From: Peribacillus simplex
GTDB taxonomy: Bacteria > Bacillota > Bacilli > Bacillales > DSM-1321
Length of the DNA: 64,000 bases
Assembly: GCF_030123325.1 (NCBI RefSeq)
Contig: NZ_CP126106.1
Span: forward strand, 3,872,001-3,936,000
Direction: 5' to 3'
Shown: piece by piece, positions 17,588 to 25,747 of the stretch
How the letters are laid out: each line of letters opens with the position of its first letter
Numbering within the stretch: the stretch's first letter is position 1
Notes under the pieces: generated by a model
The model's input: the letters and a program-made list of their open reading frames with translations, nothing else
The model's database searches: none
What the model was told of the DNA's origin: nothing
Program-made: the position numbers and the translations under genes

Positions 17588-17602
17588 CCTTAATTATAAG
17601 GA

Positions 17603-18412
17603 TCAACGGTTTTTATTTTGAAGGATATTGATTATCAAATTGGCTGTTTCTTCAACAGCTTTATTGGTTACATCAATGATAGGACAGTTCAACCTTGATA
17701 TGATTGTATCAAAGTATGTCAATTCTTCTTTTATGCGCTCCACATTTGCGTAAATGGCATGATCATTGAGCCCAAGTGACTTTAAACGTTCTTTACGAAT
17801 ATGGTTCAGCTTTTCCGGGCTGATCTTTAAACCAATGCATTTTTCAGGAGGCACCAGGAACAGCTCTTCTGGAGGCTCCACTTCAGGCACTAAAGGTACG
17901 TTCGCCACTTTATAGCGTTTGTGGGCTAAATACTGTGATAATGGCGTTTTGGAAGTGCGCGAAACACCCACAAGGACGATATCTGCACGTAAAATGCCCC
18001 GAGGGTCACGTCCATCATCATACTTTACAGCAAATTCAATGGCTTCCACACGCTTGAAATAGTCATCATCCAGCTTTCTCACCAAACCAGGTTCATTAAG
18101 CGGCCCTTTTGGCGCCCTTTCCTGTAGGATGTCCATGAGCGGCCCTAAAATGTCATAAGCAGACAGGTTTTCTTTCTCGACCTGTGCTTTCATATACGCT
18201 CTAATGGCTGGCTTGACAAGAGTATAAGCAATGATCGCCCCGTCCAGCTTGGCCAATGATATCACTTCATCCACGTTTTGTTCATCTTCAATATACGGAA
18301 TTCGCTTTATGGAAAAAGCAGATCCCGAAAACTGGCTTGCAGCGGCTTTTGTAACCAATTCCGCTGTTTCCCCTACTGAATCCGATACAACATATATAAT
18401 AGAACCGTTCAT
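17603..18412 (-). CDS. ppsR: PpsR-type pyruvate,phosphate dikinase/PEP synthase regulatory protein
   Basis: 269 residues from ATG 18412, giving the usual start NGSIIYVVSDSVGETAE. DUF299 kinase/pyrophosphorylase family: it phosphorylates and dephosphorylates PPDK or PEP synthase in other bacteria. P-loop-like GVSRTSKTPLSQYLA at about 150, preceded by EFAVKYDDGRDPRGI. In B. subtilis this gene (yqfL) sits directly after ccpN and influences its activity; the same arrangement is seen here with a 28-bp gap. A PPDK gene is not in the window, so the target is inferred from the family. Confidence 0.92.
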   Translation of the reverse strand: MNGSIIYVVSDSVGETAELVTKAAASQFSGSAFSIKRIPYIEDEQNVDEVISLAKLDGAIIAYTLVKPAIRAYMKAQVEKENLSAYDILGPLMDILQERAPKGPLNEPGLVRKLDDDYFKRVEAIEFAVKYDDGRDPRGILRADIVLVGVSRTSKTPLSQYLAHKRYKVANVPLVPEVEPPEELFLVPPEKCIGLKISPEKLNHIRKERLKSLGLNDHAIYANVERIKEELTYFDTIISRLNCPIIDVTNKAVEETANLIINILQNKNR

Positions 18413-18440
18413 ATTCTCCGTCATTCCTTTTGCAAGCCCC

Positions 18441-19079
18441 CTAATAGCCTTCATCAGCCAAAGCTACGAATGCTTTCGTAATATTGGTTTTTGTAATCCT
18501 TCCAATTACTTCATAGCCTTTTTCTGTGTCTTTGACGACCGGTAATGAGTCGATTTGTTTATCAATCAATTTTTTGGCAACATCAATCAAAAGGTCTTCT
18601 TTTGAACACATTGTAATATTTGGCATCCTAGTCATGATGATGTTGACTGGAATGGAGTTAAGCTCTTGTTTCCCAATACTTGCACGCAACAAGTCTTTCC
18701 TTGATAAGACACCGACAAGCAATGCATGCTTATCGACGACGAACATTGTTCCGACATCTTCCAAAAACATCATGACTATTGCATCATATACGGAAATGCC
18801 CTCGTCAACAACGACAGGTATCGATTGGTAGTCACGTACATAAAGATGGTTGAGGCTATCTGTCAAAAGCTGTGTCCCTGACCTGCCTGTATAGAAATAC
18901 CCCACTCGGGGCCTGGCATCAAGAAAACCTGCCATCGTTAAAATCGCTAGATCTGGACGAAGTGTCGCCCTGGTAAGGTTCAATCTATCCGCAATATGTT
19001 CTCCAGTAATCGGTCCGTTTTCTTTTACGATTTGTAAAATTTGTTCCTGACGCTTATTCAATTGGATTATAATCACCAC
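18441..19079 (-). CDS. ccpN: CcpN-type transcriptional repressor of gluconeogenesis
   Basis: 212 residues, the same as B. subtilis CcpN. N-terminal winged helix-turn-helix (NGPITGEHIADRLNLTRATLRPDLAILTMAGFLDARPR, about 20-57), then two CBS domains (about 80-135 and 145-205) that sense adenine nucleotides. In B. subtilis it represses gapB and pckA during glycolysis. The start is uncertain: GTG codons at 19079 and 19076 and a TTG at 19061 are all possible near a GGGGTGGTG stretch. Confidence 0.93.
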   Translation of the reverse strand: MVIIIQLNKRQEQILQIVKENGPITGEHIADRLNLTRATLRPDLAILTMAGFLDARPRVGYFYTGRSGTQLLTDSLNHLYVRDYQSIPVVVDEGISVYDAIVMMFLEDVGTMFVVDKHALLVGVLSRKDLLRASIGKQELNSIPVNIIMTRMPNITMCSKEDLLIDVAKKLIDKQIDSLPVVKDTEKGYEVIGRITKTNITKAFVALADEGY

Positions 19080-19189
19080 CCCACTGCTTTCGCAGAGTAA
19101 AGTAACAAAAGTTATTCATTTAATAATTATATACTAAATTATTTAATTAGGGCATTTTTGTACTATTTATTGACCATTTATCTTTTTAA

Positions 19190-19225
19190 GAAATCGGAAA
19201 CCCTTATTCAAAGTGTTTCCGATTT
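19190..19225 (-). terminator. Probable terminator of glyQ-glyS
   Basis: 12-bp perfect stem GAAATCGGAAAC / GTTTCCGATTTC (19190-19201 with 19214-19225), just beyond the glyS stop. The following T-rich tract is interrupted, so efficiency is uncertain. Confidence 0.6.
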
Positions 19226-19241
19226 CCATACATCCTTTCGA

Positions 19242-21311
19242 TCATGTAAGGATGATCTTATTCATGGCAGCAAAACCTGCAATCAAATCACTGATTTCCT
19301 TCATTAAGGATAAACGGTTATTGCGGATTGCTTCATCCTCTGCCATGACCATCGTATTCTCGAAATATGACTCTATTTCCGTTTGAAGCGAAACAAGCTG
19401 TTCAAACCGCTCATTCTCATCATTGGATTCCATATAACGCATTGCCACTTTTTGATATTTTACGTATAACGCATTTTCTTGATCATTTTCAAAGGTGCTA
19501 GGGTCGACTGTCACCTTATTGTCACATTTCACGGCAATGTTCATGACCCGACTTAAAGCTTCAAGGCTTTCTTTAAAGCCAGCTTCGTCTTTTTTCGCAT
19601 TCAAGACATGTGCACGTTCCACGATTGAGTGGATATAGCCGATCTCATTGAACAGAACTGCATCGATCAAATCGTAACGGATTTGCTGTTCTTGAAGCAG
19701 GTGTTTGACACGGGCTTTAAAGAATGTGAACATATCCGCTTTAACTTCTTCAAGATCACGTTTTAAGATGCCCTTTGATTCCAGTCCTTTAAGGCCTAAA
19801 ACAATAAGCTCCTCTAAAGAAATGTTCCATTTCTTCTCAGCTAGAATTTGGACGACCCCGCTCGCCTGCCTTCTCAATGCGTAAGGATCCTGGGAACCTG
19901 TCGGAATGACACCAATAGCGAAGAATGAAGACAAAGTATCAATTTTTTCAGCTAAACTCACAACCGCTCCAATGACTGAAGGCGGTATATTGTCATCGGC
20001 ATGTCTTGGCATATAATGTTCATTGATAGCCGCGGCCACTTCTTTGGCTTCCCCTTTTAAGAGAGCATATTTTTCACCCATATACCCTTGCAATTCCGGG
20101 AATTCATAAACCATATGACTCACCAAATCGAACTTGGCAATTGCCGCCGTACGAAGCGCCATTTCTTTTTCCGCACTTAAATTCAAAGCATCCGCAAGGG
20201 CACCGGTCACTGCAGTTACCCTGGCAGTTTTCTCGGCTAATGTGCCAATTTCTTCATGATAAACGATGCTGTCAAGCTTTTTCAAAGCATCCGAAATCTC
20301 TTTTTTCTGATCTTCTTTATAGAAGAATGCTGCATCCGATAAGCGGGCACGCAGTACTTTTTCATTACCTTTAGAAACCTTATCCAAATGGCGGTCATCG
20401 CCATTACGCACGGTTACAAAGTAAGCAAGCAGTTTCCCGTCCTTATCTTTAACAGGGAAATAACGTTGGTGTTCCTTCATTGATGTGATAAGTACCTCAG
20501 CAGGAAGCTCTAGGAATTCTTCTTCAAAATGTCCAAATAACACCGTTGGATACTCTACCAAATTATTGACTTCTTCAAGCAGATCTTCATCGACTGGGAT
20601 GATCCAGCCTTTCTCCTGCTCAAGCTCTTTAATCTGATCCAATATAACTTGTCGGCGTTTATCTGGATCAGCCATTACAAATTGTTCTTTTAGCGTATGT
20701 TCGTACAGTTCCGGCAGCTCGATGCTTGCGCTATCGCCCAAGAAGCGGTGTCCTTTTGTTTCACGGCCCGTTTCCACATCAGCAATGCTGAATGGCACTA
20801 TGTCATTGCCGAATAAAGCAATCAGCCATTTAATCGGACGGACGAAGCGAAGCTCCTGATTGGCCCAACGCATATTTTTTGGGAACGTCATGCCGCTGAT
20901 GATATCCTGCAGCTCGGATAAAAGCTTAACGGTCTGCTGTCCTTTTATGAATTTATTCACATGGACATATTCTACACCCTTGATTTCTTTAAAGTAAATA
21001 TCCTCTGAAGTCATCCCTTGACCCCTGACGAATCCCAATGCGGCTTTAGACCAATTGCCTTCTCCGTCCAAAGCGATTTTCTTGGCAGGGCCTTTAGCTT
21101 CTTCTTCGATATCCTTTTGCGATTCTTCCACATCTTTCACCAATACGGCTAAACGTCTTGGTGTGGAAAAAGCTTCAACCGTTCCGAATTCAATCGCTTT
21201 TCCCGTTAGCCATTGCTGTACTTTATCTGACAACTGTTTCATTGATGCTGTCACAAAACGGGCAGGCAGCTCTTCCAATCCAATTTCCAATAACAAATCA
21301 CGCTTGCTCAT
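19242..21311 (-). CDS. glyS: Glycyl-tRNA synthetase beta subunit
   Basis: 689 residues, full length for the beta chain of the alpha2-beta2 enzyme. N-terminus LLLEIGLEELPARFV is the family's signature, followed by STPRRLAVLV. An HD-like region is near 400, and the C-terminal anticodon-binding DALR-like helices include LSRVMNIAVK. Charges tRNA-Gly together with GlyQ. ATG 21311 lies inside the end of glyQ (14-bp overlap), which implies translational coupling. Controlled with glyQ by the T-box. Confidence 0.97.
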   Translation of the reverse strand: MSKRDLLLEIGLEELPARFVTASMKQLSDKVQQWLTGKAIEFGTVEAFSTPRRLAVLVKDVEESQKDIEEEAKGPAKKIALDGEGNWSKAALGFVRGQGMTSEDIYFKEIKGVEYVHVNKFIKGQQTVKLLSELQDIISGMTFPKNMRWANQELRFVRPIKWLIALFGNDIVPFSIADVETGRETKGHRFLGDSASIELPELYEHTLKEQFVMADPDKRRQVILDQIKELEQEKGWIIPVDEDLLEEVNNLVEYPTVLFGHFEEEFLELPAEVLITSMKEHQRYFPVKDKDGKLLAYFVTVRNGDDRHLDKVSKGNEKVLRARLSDAAFFYKEDQKKEISDALKKLDSIVYHEEIGTLAEKTARVTAVTGALADALNLSAEKEMALRTAAIAKFDLVSHMVYEFPELQGYMGEKYALLKGEAKEVAAAINEHYMPRHADDNIPPSVIGAVVSLAEKIDTLSSFFAIGVIPTGSQDPYALRRQASGVVQILAEKKWNISLEELIVLGLKGLESKGILKRDLEEVKADMFTFFKARVKHLLQEQQIRYDLIDAVLFNEIGYIHSIVERAHVLNAKKDEAGFKESLEALSRVMNIAVKCDNKVTVDPSTFENDQENALYVKYQKVAMRYMESNDENERFEQLVSLQTEIESYFENTMVMAEDEAIRNNRLSLMKEISDLIAGFAAMNKIILT

Positions 21312-22194
21312 TTGTATTCTCCCCTTTCACTTTCAGGATCGGGAAGCCTAATTTTTCCCGCTCTTCATAGAAGGTTTTGGCAACCTTACGCGCTAAGTTA
21401 CGGCACCGGGCAATATAACCCGTTCTTTCTGTCACCGAGATGGCACCTTTGGCATCCAAAAGGTTAAATGTATGTGAACATTTCAAAACATAGTCATATG
21501 CAGGATGTACAAGTCCTTCTTCCATTTGGCGATGCGCTTCCTTTTCATACATCGAGAAAAGCTGAAACAGCATATCAAGGTCGGAGGTTTCGAACGTATA
21601 TTTCGAATGTTCGTATTCCGGCTGACCAAATATATCCCGAACCGTGAATCCATCTGTCCATTCTAGGTCAAATACGTTTTCCTTATCTTGAATGTAAGAT
21701 GCGAGACGTTCGATCCCGTATGTAATTTCCACGGAAACCGGCTTACACTCAAGGCCGCCCACTTGTTGGAAATAGGTAAATTGAGTGATTTCCATTCCAT
21801 CAAGCCATACTTCCCAACCTAGACCAGCACACCCTAGTGATGGATTTTCCCAGTTGTCCTCCACAAAGCGAATATCATGCTCAAGCGGATTTATCCCTAA
21901 AGCGCGTAATGAATCCAAATATAACTCTTGGATATTGTCAGGCGACGGCTTCATGATCACTTGGAACTGATGATGCTGATACAGTCGATTAGGGTTCTCG
22001 CCATAACGGCCGTCAGCAGGACGGCGGGAAGGCTCGACGTAAGCAACGCTCCAAGGCTCAGGTCCAATGGCTCTAAGGAACGTGTATGGGCTCATCGTTC
22101 CTGCCCCTTTCTCTACATCATAAGCATTCATCAATATGCAGCCTTGTTCAGACCAATGCTTTTGTAACGTTAAAATCATATTTTGAATATTCAT
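21298..22194 (-). CDS. glyQ: Glycyl-tRNA synthetase alpha subunit
   Basis: 298 residues. Catalytic class II chain: MILTLQKHWSEQGCILMNAYDVEKGAGTMSP start, motif 2 region with EPSRRPADGRYGENPNRLYQHHQFQV, and GLGWEVWLDGMEITQFTYFQQ. ATG 22194 has GGAGGTG five bases upstream. First gene after the T-box leader and its terminator. Confidence 0.97.
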   Translation of the reverse strand: MNIQNMILTLQKHWSEQGCILMNAYDVEKGAGTMSPYTFLRAIGPEPWSVAYVEPSRRPADGRYGENPNRLYQHHQFQVIMKPSPDNIQELYLDSLRALGINPLEHDIRFVEDNWENPSLGCAGLGWEVWLDGMEITQFTYFQQVGGLECKPVSVEITYGIERLASYIQDKENVFDLEWTDGFTVRDIFGQPEYEHSKYTFETSDLDMLFQLFSMYEKEAHRQMEEGLVHPAYDYVLKCSHTFNLLDAKGAISVTERTGYIARCRNLARKVAKTFYEEREKLGFPILKVKGENTNEQA

Positions 22195-22264
22195 CGTACA
22201 CCTCCAGATTATTTAAACGGCTCTTTTTAAAATTAAGGATTGGAACCCATTACATTTTGGCAAA

Positions 22265-22481
22265 CAAAAAACTCCCGTCCCTATGCGAAATGCATAGGGA
22301 CGAGAGTATACCCGCGGTTCCACCCTAATTGCCGTTTATAAAACGGCCTCTTTTCAAAGCTACATGCTCCGGAAACGCCCTTCCCTGTAAATCCATATCC
22401 CGGCTTCCACCGTCCCGGGCTCGCTTTTTATGGAGAATGACAGATACTCTTTTCCATCAACGCAATCTTCTTATTTTGATG
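22265..22481 (-). ncRNA. T-box leader (tRNA-Gly responsive) of glyQS
   Basis: Read on the minus strand, the leader runs from just after the promoter through a large Stem I region to the T-box motif AGGGTGGAACCGCGGG (22326-22311). It ends in a strong intrinsic terminator, ACTCTCGTCCCTATGC pairing with GCATAGGGACGGGAGT (22308-22271), and TTTTTT. The T-box bases can pair with uncharged tRNA acceptor ends and form the antiterminator, so glyQS is expressed when charged tRNA-Gly is low. I did not assign the specifier codon. Confidence 0.95.
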
Positions 22482-22487
22482 ATTAGA

Positions 22488-22516
22488 ATTTTATACAAAC
22501 TAGCATGGAATGTCAA
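22488..22516 (-). promoter_or_regulatory. Sigma-A promoter of the glyQS leader
   Basis: Perfect TTGACA (22516-22511), 17-bp spacer and TAAAAT (22493-22488), immediately after the recO stop. Confidence 0.75.
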
Positions 22517-22526
22517 TAGTCAGATC

Positions 22527-23279
22527 CTAAAACATATCTTTCATCGTATCAATCTGTTTCAGGAACTTTTTTGATTTCAAATGCAGACCGGAATATTCCT
22601 CATAATATGCATCGATGATCTTCCGAAGTTCTTTTTTCGTTTCAGGCTTTACGGAAATGTTTCCGAGCCTTGATAAATCGAAATAATAAAAGATTCGAAG
22701 CAATTTGACGGCTGCAGGTGAAATTTTATAATGATAAGGGTCTTTCCCCAGACAGCGGTGACAGATAAAGCCCGCTTCCCGAAGCGAGAAGGAGAATTCC
22801 CCTTCCGTTTCACCACATACAGCACACTGATTCAGTACAGGGTTAATCCCATTGACGGGCAGCATCTTCATTTCAAAAATGAATGTCAAAACCTCTGCGT
22901 CATATTCCTCGTTTATGTAATGCAAGGTTTGCGAAAGCAATTCATACAAATATGGATTCGGTTTCTTATCCTCGACGCTTTTATCAAGCAATTCAACAAT
23001 ATATGAAGCATAAGCAGTGGCAAAAAGATCCTCCCTTATGAAACGAAGTGAATCGACCATTTCGCCTTGCTGAAGACTACCGAGTCCCGTTGATGTGGTT
23101 ACAAGAAAATACCCGGAGCAAAAAAGCTGTGTGACGGCTGAAAGCCTGCTGTTAGGTTTACTGGCTCCTCTAGCCATAACGCCTATTTTTCCTAGCTCGC
23201 GGGTATATATAGTAATGATTTTGTTATTTTCTCCATATGCAGTTCGCCTTATGACAATGCCCTCACATTTTTGGAGCAT
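22527..23279 (-). CDS. recO: DNA repair protein RecO
   Basis: 250 residues. N-terminal OB fold (KCEGIVIRRTAYGENNKIITIYTRELGKIGVMARGASKP begins the family pattern), then a helical domain with a four-cysteine zinc site: C-x2-C in QCAVCGE at about 175-180 and HRC at about 195-200. Loads RecA onto SSB-coated DNA with RecR and RecF. Follows yqzL by about 30 bp and precedes the glyQS promoter. Confidence 0.95.
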   Translation of the reverse strand: MLQKCEGIVIRRTAYGENNKIITIYTRELGKIGVMARGASKPNSRLSAVTQLFCSGYFLVTTSTGLGSLQQGEMVDSLRFIREDLFATAYASYIVELLDKSVEDKKPNPYLYELLSQTLHYINEEYDAEVLTFIFEMKMLPVNGINPVLNQCAVCGETEGEFSFSLREAGFICHRCLGKDPYHYKISPAAVKLLRIFYYFDLSRLGNISVKPETKKELRKIIDAYYEEYSGLHLKSKKFLKQIDTMKDMF

Positions 23280-23312
23280 ACCAAGACACCACCCATGCTC
23301 GCCAAGGCTAAC

Positions 23313-23456
23313 CTATGAAACAGGAAAATCAATTTCTGCTAGCTCATCATTCAATCCCAAGTGTCTTTCCTGTCTCTCGACTTCTATCTCCTTAAACAGC
23401 AAATAGGTGTCCACATTACCCGTTTCAGTAAATAACTCCCAGGTAAAATCCAACAT
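23313..23456 (-). CDS. yqzL: YqzL family small protein
   Basis: 47 residues, ATG 23456 to TAG 23313, with AAGGTGG seven bases upstream. The sequence begins MLDFTWELFTETGNVDTYLL and ends LAEIDFPVS, which matches my memory of B. subtilis YqzL (47 residues) closely and sits in the same place between era and recO. Acidic and soluble, with no known function. The invariant position suggests it belongs to the era-recO transcript. Confidence 0.9.
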   Translation of the reverse strand: MLDFTWELFTETGNVDTYLLFKEIEVERQERHLGLNDELAEIDFPVS

Positions 23457-23555
23457 ATAAAGCCCACCTTTCATTTTTAACTAGCAATATGAATATCCGA
23501 CCATATGGTTAGCTTGACCGTTTTCCGAACTTTCATGACGCGTAAATTTTGTTAA

Positions 23556-24485
23556 TTAATACTCGCTCTCATTGAAGCCATAATCGCGAAGCTGGCTTGC
23601 TTTGTTCCGCCAATCCTTCTGCACCTTCACCCATAGTTCCAAGAAAACTTTCGAGCCCAATAAGTTTTCGATATCCACCCTGGCACGGCTACCGACTTCT
23701 TTAAGCATTTTCCCTTGCTTTCCGATGACGATGCCTTTTTGTGAATCACGTTCCACAACGATTGTCGCCATGACATTAATGGTGTCACTGTTGTCCATTT
23801 TTTTAATTGAATCGATGACAACAGCCACTGAATGCGGAATTTCTTCACGTGTCAGGTGCAGTACCTTCTCGCGGACCAATTCGGAAATGATAAAACGTTC
23901 CGGGTGGTCCGTCACTTGGTCAGCTGGATAAAACTGGGGACCTTCTGGCAGATGTTCCTTGATTTGTTCAAGCAGTGTATCAACATTATTTCCTTCAAGC
24001 GCAGAAATCGGAACGACCGCCGCAAAAGGGTAAAGCTGTTGGTATTTTTCAATGATCGGAAGTAAATCATCTGGATGCATCGCATCGATTTTGTTTACAA
24101 CAAGGAAAACTGGCGTTTTTACGGATTGAAGTTTTTCGATGATAAACTCGTCACCCCGTCCGTATCCTTCAGTCGCATTGATCATGAAGAGAATCAAATC
24201 GACTTCCTTCAATGTATTCGTTGCCACTTTCATCATGAAGTCACCAAGCTTATGCTTTGGTTTATGAATGCCGGGTGTATCGATGAAAATCATTTGTGAA
24301 TCGTTTTGCGTAAGTACACCCTGGACCTTATTTCTTGTAGTTTGCGGTTTATCGCTCATAATGGCGATCTTTTGACCGATGACCCGATTCAGAAATGTAC
24401 TCTTTCCAACATTAGGTCGTCCAATAATCGAAATGAAACCTGATTTGTAATCTTTTACTTGTTTATCATCAAATAGTTTATCCAT
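23556..24485 (-). CDS. era: GTPase Era
   Basis: 309 residues. GTPase domain with G1 GRPNVGKST, G2 region TTRNKV, G3 DTPG, G4 NKID and G5 SALEG, then a C-terminal KH domain (VIGKQGKMLKEVGSRARVDIENLL) that binds 16S rRNA. Needed for 30S ribosome maturation. Its ATG overlaps the last eight bases of cdd (ATGGATAA), with CGGAGG just upstream. The same run of genes contains ybeY, another 16S processing factor. Confidence 0.97.
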   Translation of the reverse strand: MDKLFDDKQVKDYKSGFISIIGRPNVGKSTFLNRVIGQKIAIMSDKPQTTRNKVQGVLTQNDSQMIFIDTPGIHKPKHKLGDFMMKVATNTLKEVDLILFMINATEGYGRGDEFIIEKLQSVKTPVFLVVNKIDAMHPDDLLPIIEKYQQLYPFAAVVPISALEGNNVDTLLEQIKEHLPEGPQFYPADQVTDHPERFIISELVREKVLHLTREEIPHSVAVVIDSIKKMDNSDTINVMATIVVERDSQKGIVIGKQGKMLKEVGSRARVDIENLLGSKVFLELWVKVQKDWRNKASQLRDYGFNESEY

Positions 24486-24876
24486 TTAAATCCTCCGGTG
24501 AAAAAGCTCCTGGAAGCAATTCCTGTACTGTTAGTTCTTTTATATCCCCATGTAAGTTGGTCAAAACGACCGGCATATCCTTTTCACACAGTTCCGAAAT
24601 AACCTGCCTGCATGCCCCGCATGGGGAAACGGGACCATCGGTATCCGCCACGACTGCAAGTTTAGTGAATTTTTTATCATTATGGGCATAAGCGCTGAAT
24701 AAAGCTGTCCTTTCGGCACAGTTACACATGCTGTATGCAGCATTTTCTATATTACAACCATGATAGACTTTTCCATCTGCGGTTAAAAGGGCTGCCCCCA
24801 CCTTAAATTTGGAGTAAGGCACATAAGCTTTATCCCTTGCTTTTTTAGCTTCCTCAATCAATTCTTTTGTATTCAA
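24478..24876 (-). CDS. cdd: Cytidine deaminase
   Basis: 132 residues from TTG 24876, seven bases after AAAGGAAG; the longer open frame lacks such a site. Zinc deaminase motifs: C53-A-E55 (CNCAERTALF) and PCGAC with C86 and C89. Converts cytidine and deoxycytidine to uridine forms in pyrimidine salvage. Homotetrameric short form by length. Overlaps era by eight bases. Confidence 0.95.
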   Translation of the reverse strand: MNTKELIEEAKKARDKAYVPYSKFKVGAALLTADGKVYHGCNIENAAYSMCNCAERTALFSAYAHNDKKFTKLAVVADTDGPVSPCGACRQVISELCEKDMPVVLTNLHGDIKELTVQELLPGAFSPEDLNG

Positions 24877-24915
24877 TTCACATCTTCCTTTCAAATTGAG
24901 TACCATTTCGGCAAC

Positions 24916-25293
24916 CTACAGGCCAAACTTGGGCAAAAAGATAATCAATCCAACTATTATAGAAAATATAGCATATATGAATACAGCTCCGGCTGCAATA
25001 TCTTTTGCCTGCTTGGCAAGCGGATGGATTTGATCCGTTACCAGGTCCACTACCCTTTCAATCGCTGAATTAACGAGCTCCAACGTAATCGTACCGGCTA
25101 TTGCCGCCAAGATGAAAAGCCACTCCATCCCATTCAATGAGAAATACCAGCCAAAGAATACGACGATTGCCGTTAACGCGAAATGAATCTTGATATTGCG
25201 TTCAGTCCGAACAGCCTCCAAAATACCCTGACAGGCAAAAGAGAAACTTTTTAATAAAGGATACCTTTTTTTATCCTTCTCTTGAAAGTCCAT
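24916..25293 (-). CDS. dgkA: Undecaprenol kinase (DgkA family)
   Basis: 125 residues with three membrane helices. Active-site signature ITLELVNSAIERVVDLV, preceded by the RTERNIKIHF helix start and followed by AKDIAAGAVF, all conserved in the family. The Gram-positive member of this family phosphorylates undecaprenol rather than diacylglycerol, feeding the wall lipid carrier pool. Overlaps ybeY by 23 bp, so translation is probably coupled. Confidence 0.94.
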   Translation of the reverse strand: MDFQEKDKKRYPLLKSFSFACQGILEAVRTERNIKIHFALTAIVVFFGWYFSLNGMEWLFILAAIAGTITLELVNSAIERVVDLVTDQIHPLAKQAKDIAAGAVFIYAIFSIIVGLIIFLPKFGL

Positions 25294-25747
25294 ATTCTTC
25301 CAAGATCTCCTTTTGTTTAGTGAACATCACTTTTTCATCTTCTTCATTCATGTGGTCGAATCCTAATAAATGCAGAAAACCATGCAGTGCTAAAAATCCT
25401 AGTTCCCGGTCAAAAGAATGTCCATATTCTTCAGCCTGCTCATTCGTGCGTTCAATGGAAATGATGATATCCCCTAACATGCGTGGCATTTCCGCTCCGA
25501 CAATTTCCACTTCATCTTCTCCCATTTCTTCAAGTGCAAAAGAAATGACATCTGTAGCTGAATCTTTATGTCGATATTCTTTATTGATTTCCCGAATCCT
25601 ATCATTGTCTACAAATGTAACTGACAGCTCGGTGTCTTTTTCAATATTTTCTTTTCTTGCCGCAAATTGCAGAATGCTTTCAACAAGCCGCTGGGCTTCC
25701 TCCGTTACTTCATTCGTTTCATCCATTAAATCGATAGCTAAAATCAT
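25271..25747 (-). CDS. ybeY: Endoribonuclease YbeY
   Basis: 158 residues. The UPF0054 zinc signature HGFLHLLGFDH (about 120-130) provides the three histidine ligands. Conserved ATDVISFALEE and MPRMLGDIIIS precede it. Single-strand endoribonuclease acting in 16S rRNA 3' maturation and ribosome quality control. Overlaps pgpH by four bases (ATGA) and dgkA by 23, so it is central to a coupled run. Confidence 0.95.
   Translation of the reverse strand: MILAIDLMDETNEVTEEAQRLVESILQFAARKENIEKDTELSVTFVDNDRIREINKEYRHKDSATDVISFALEEMGEDEVEIVGAEMPRMLGDIIISIERTNEQAEEYGHSFDRELGFLALHGFLHLLGFDHMNEEDEKVMFTKQKEILEEYGLSREG

Noticed and set aside
17405..17593. 62-codon plus-strand frame in the yqxD-ppsR gap
   Set aside because: It has no ribosome site and reads through the ppsR terminator hairpin.
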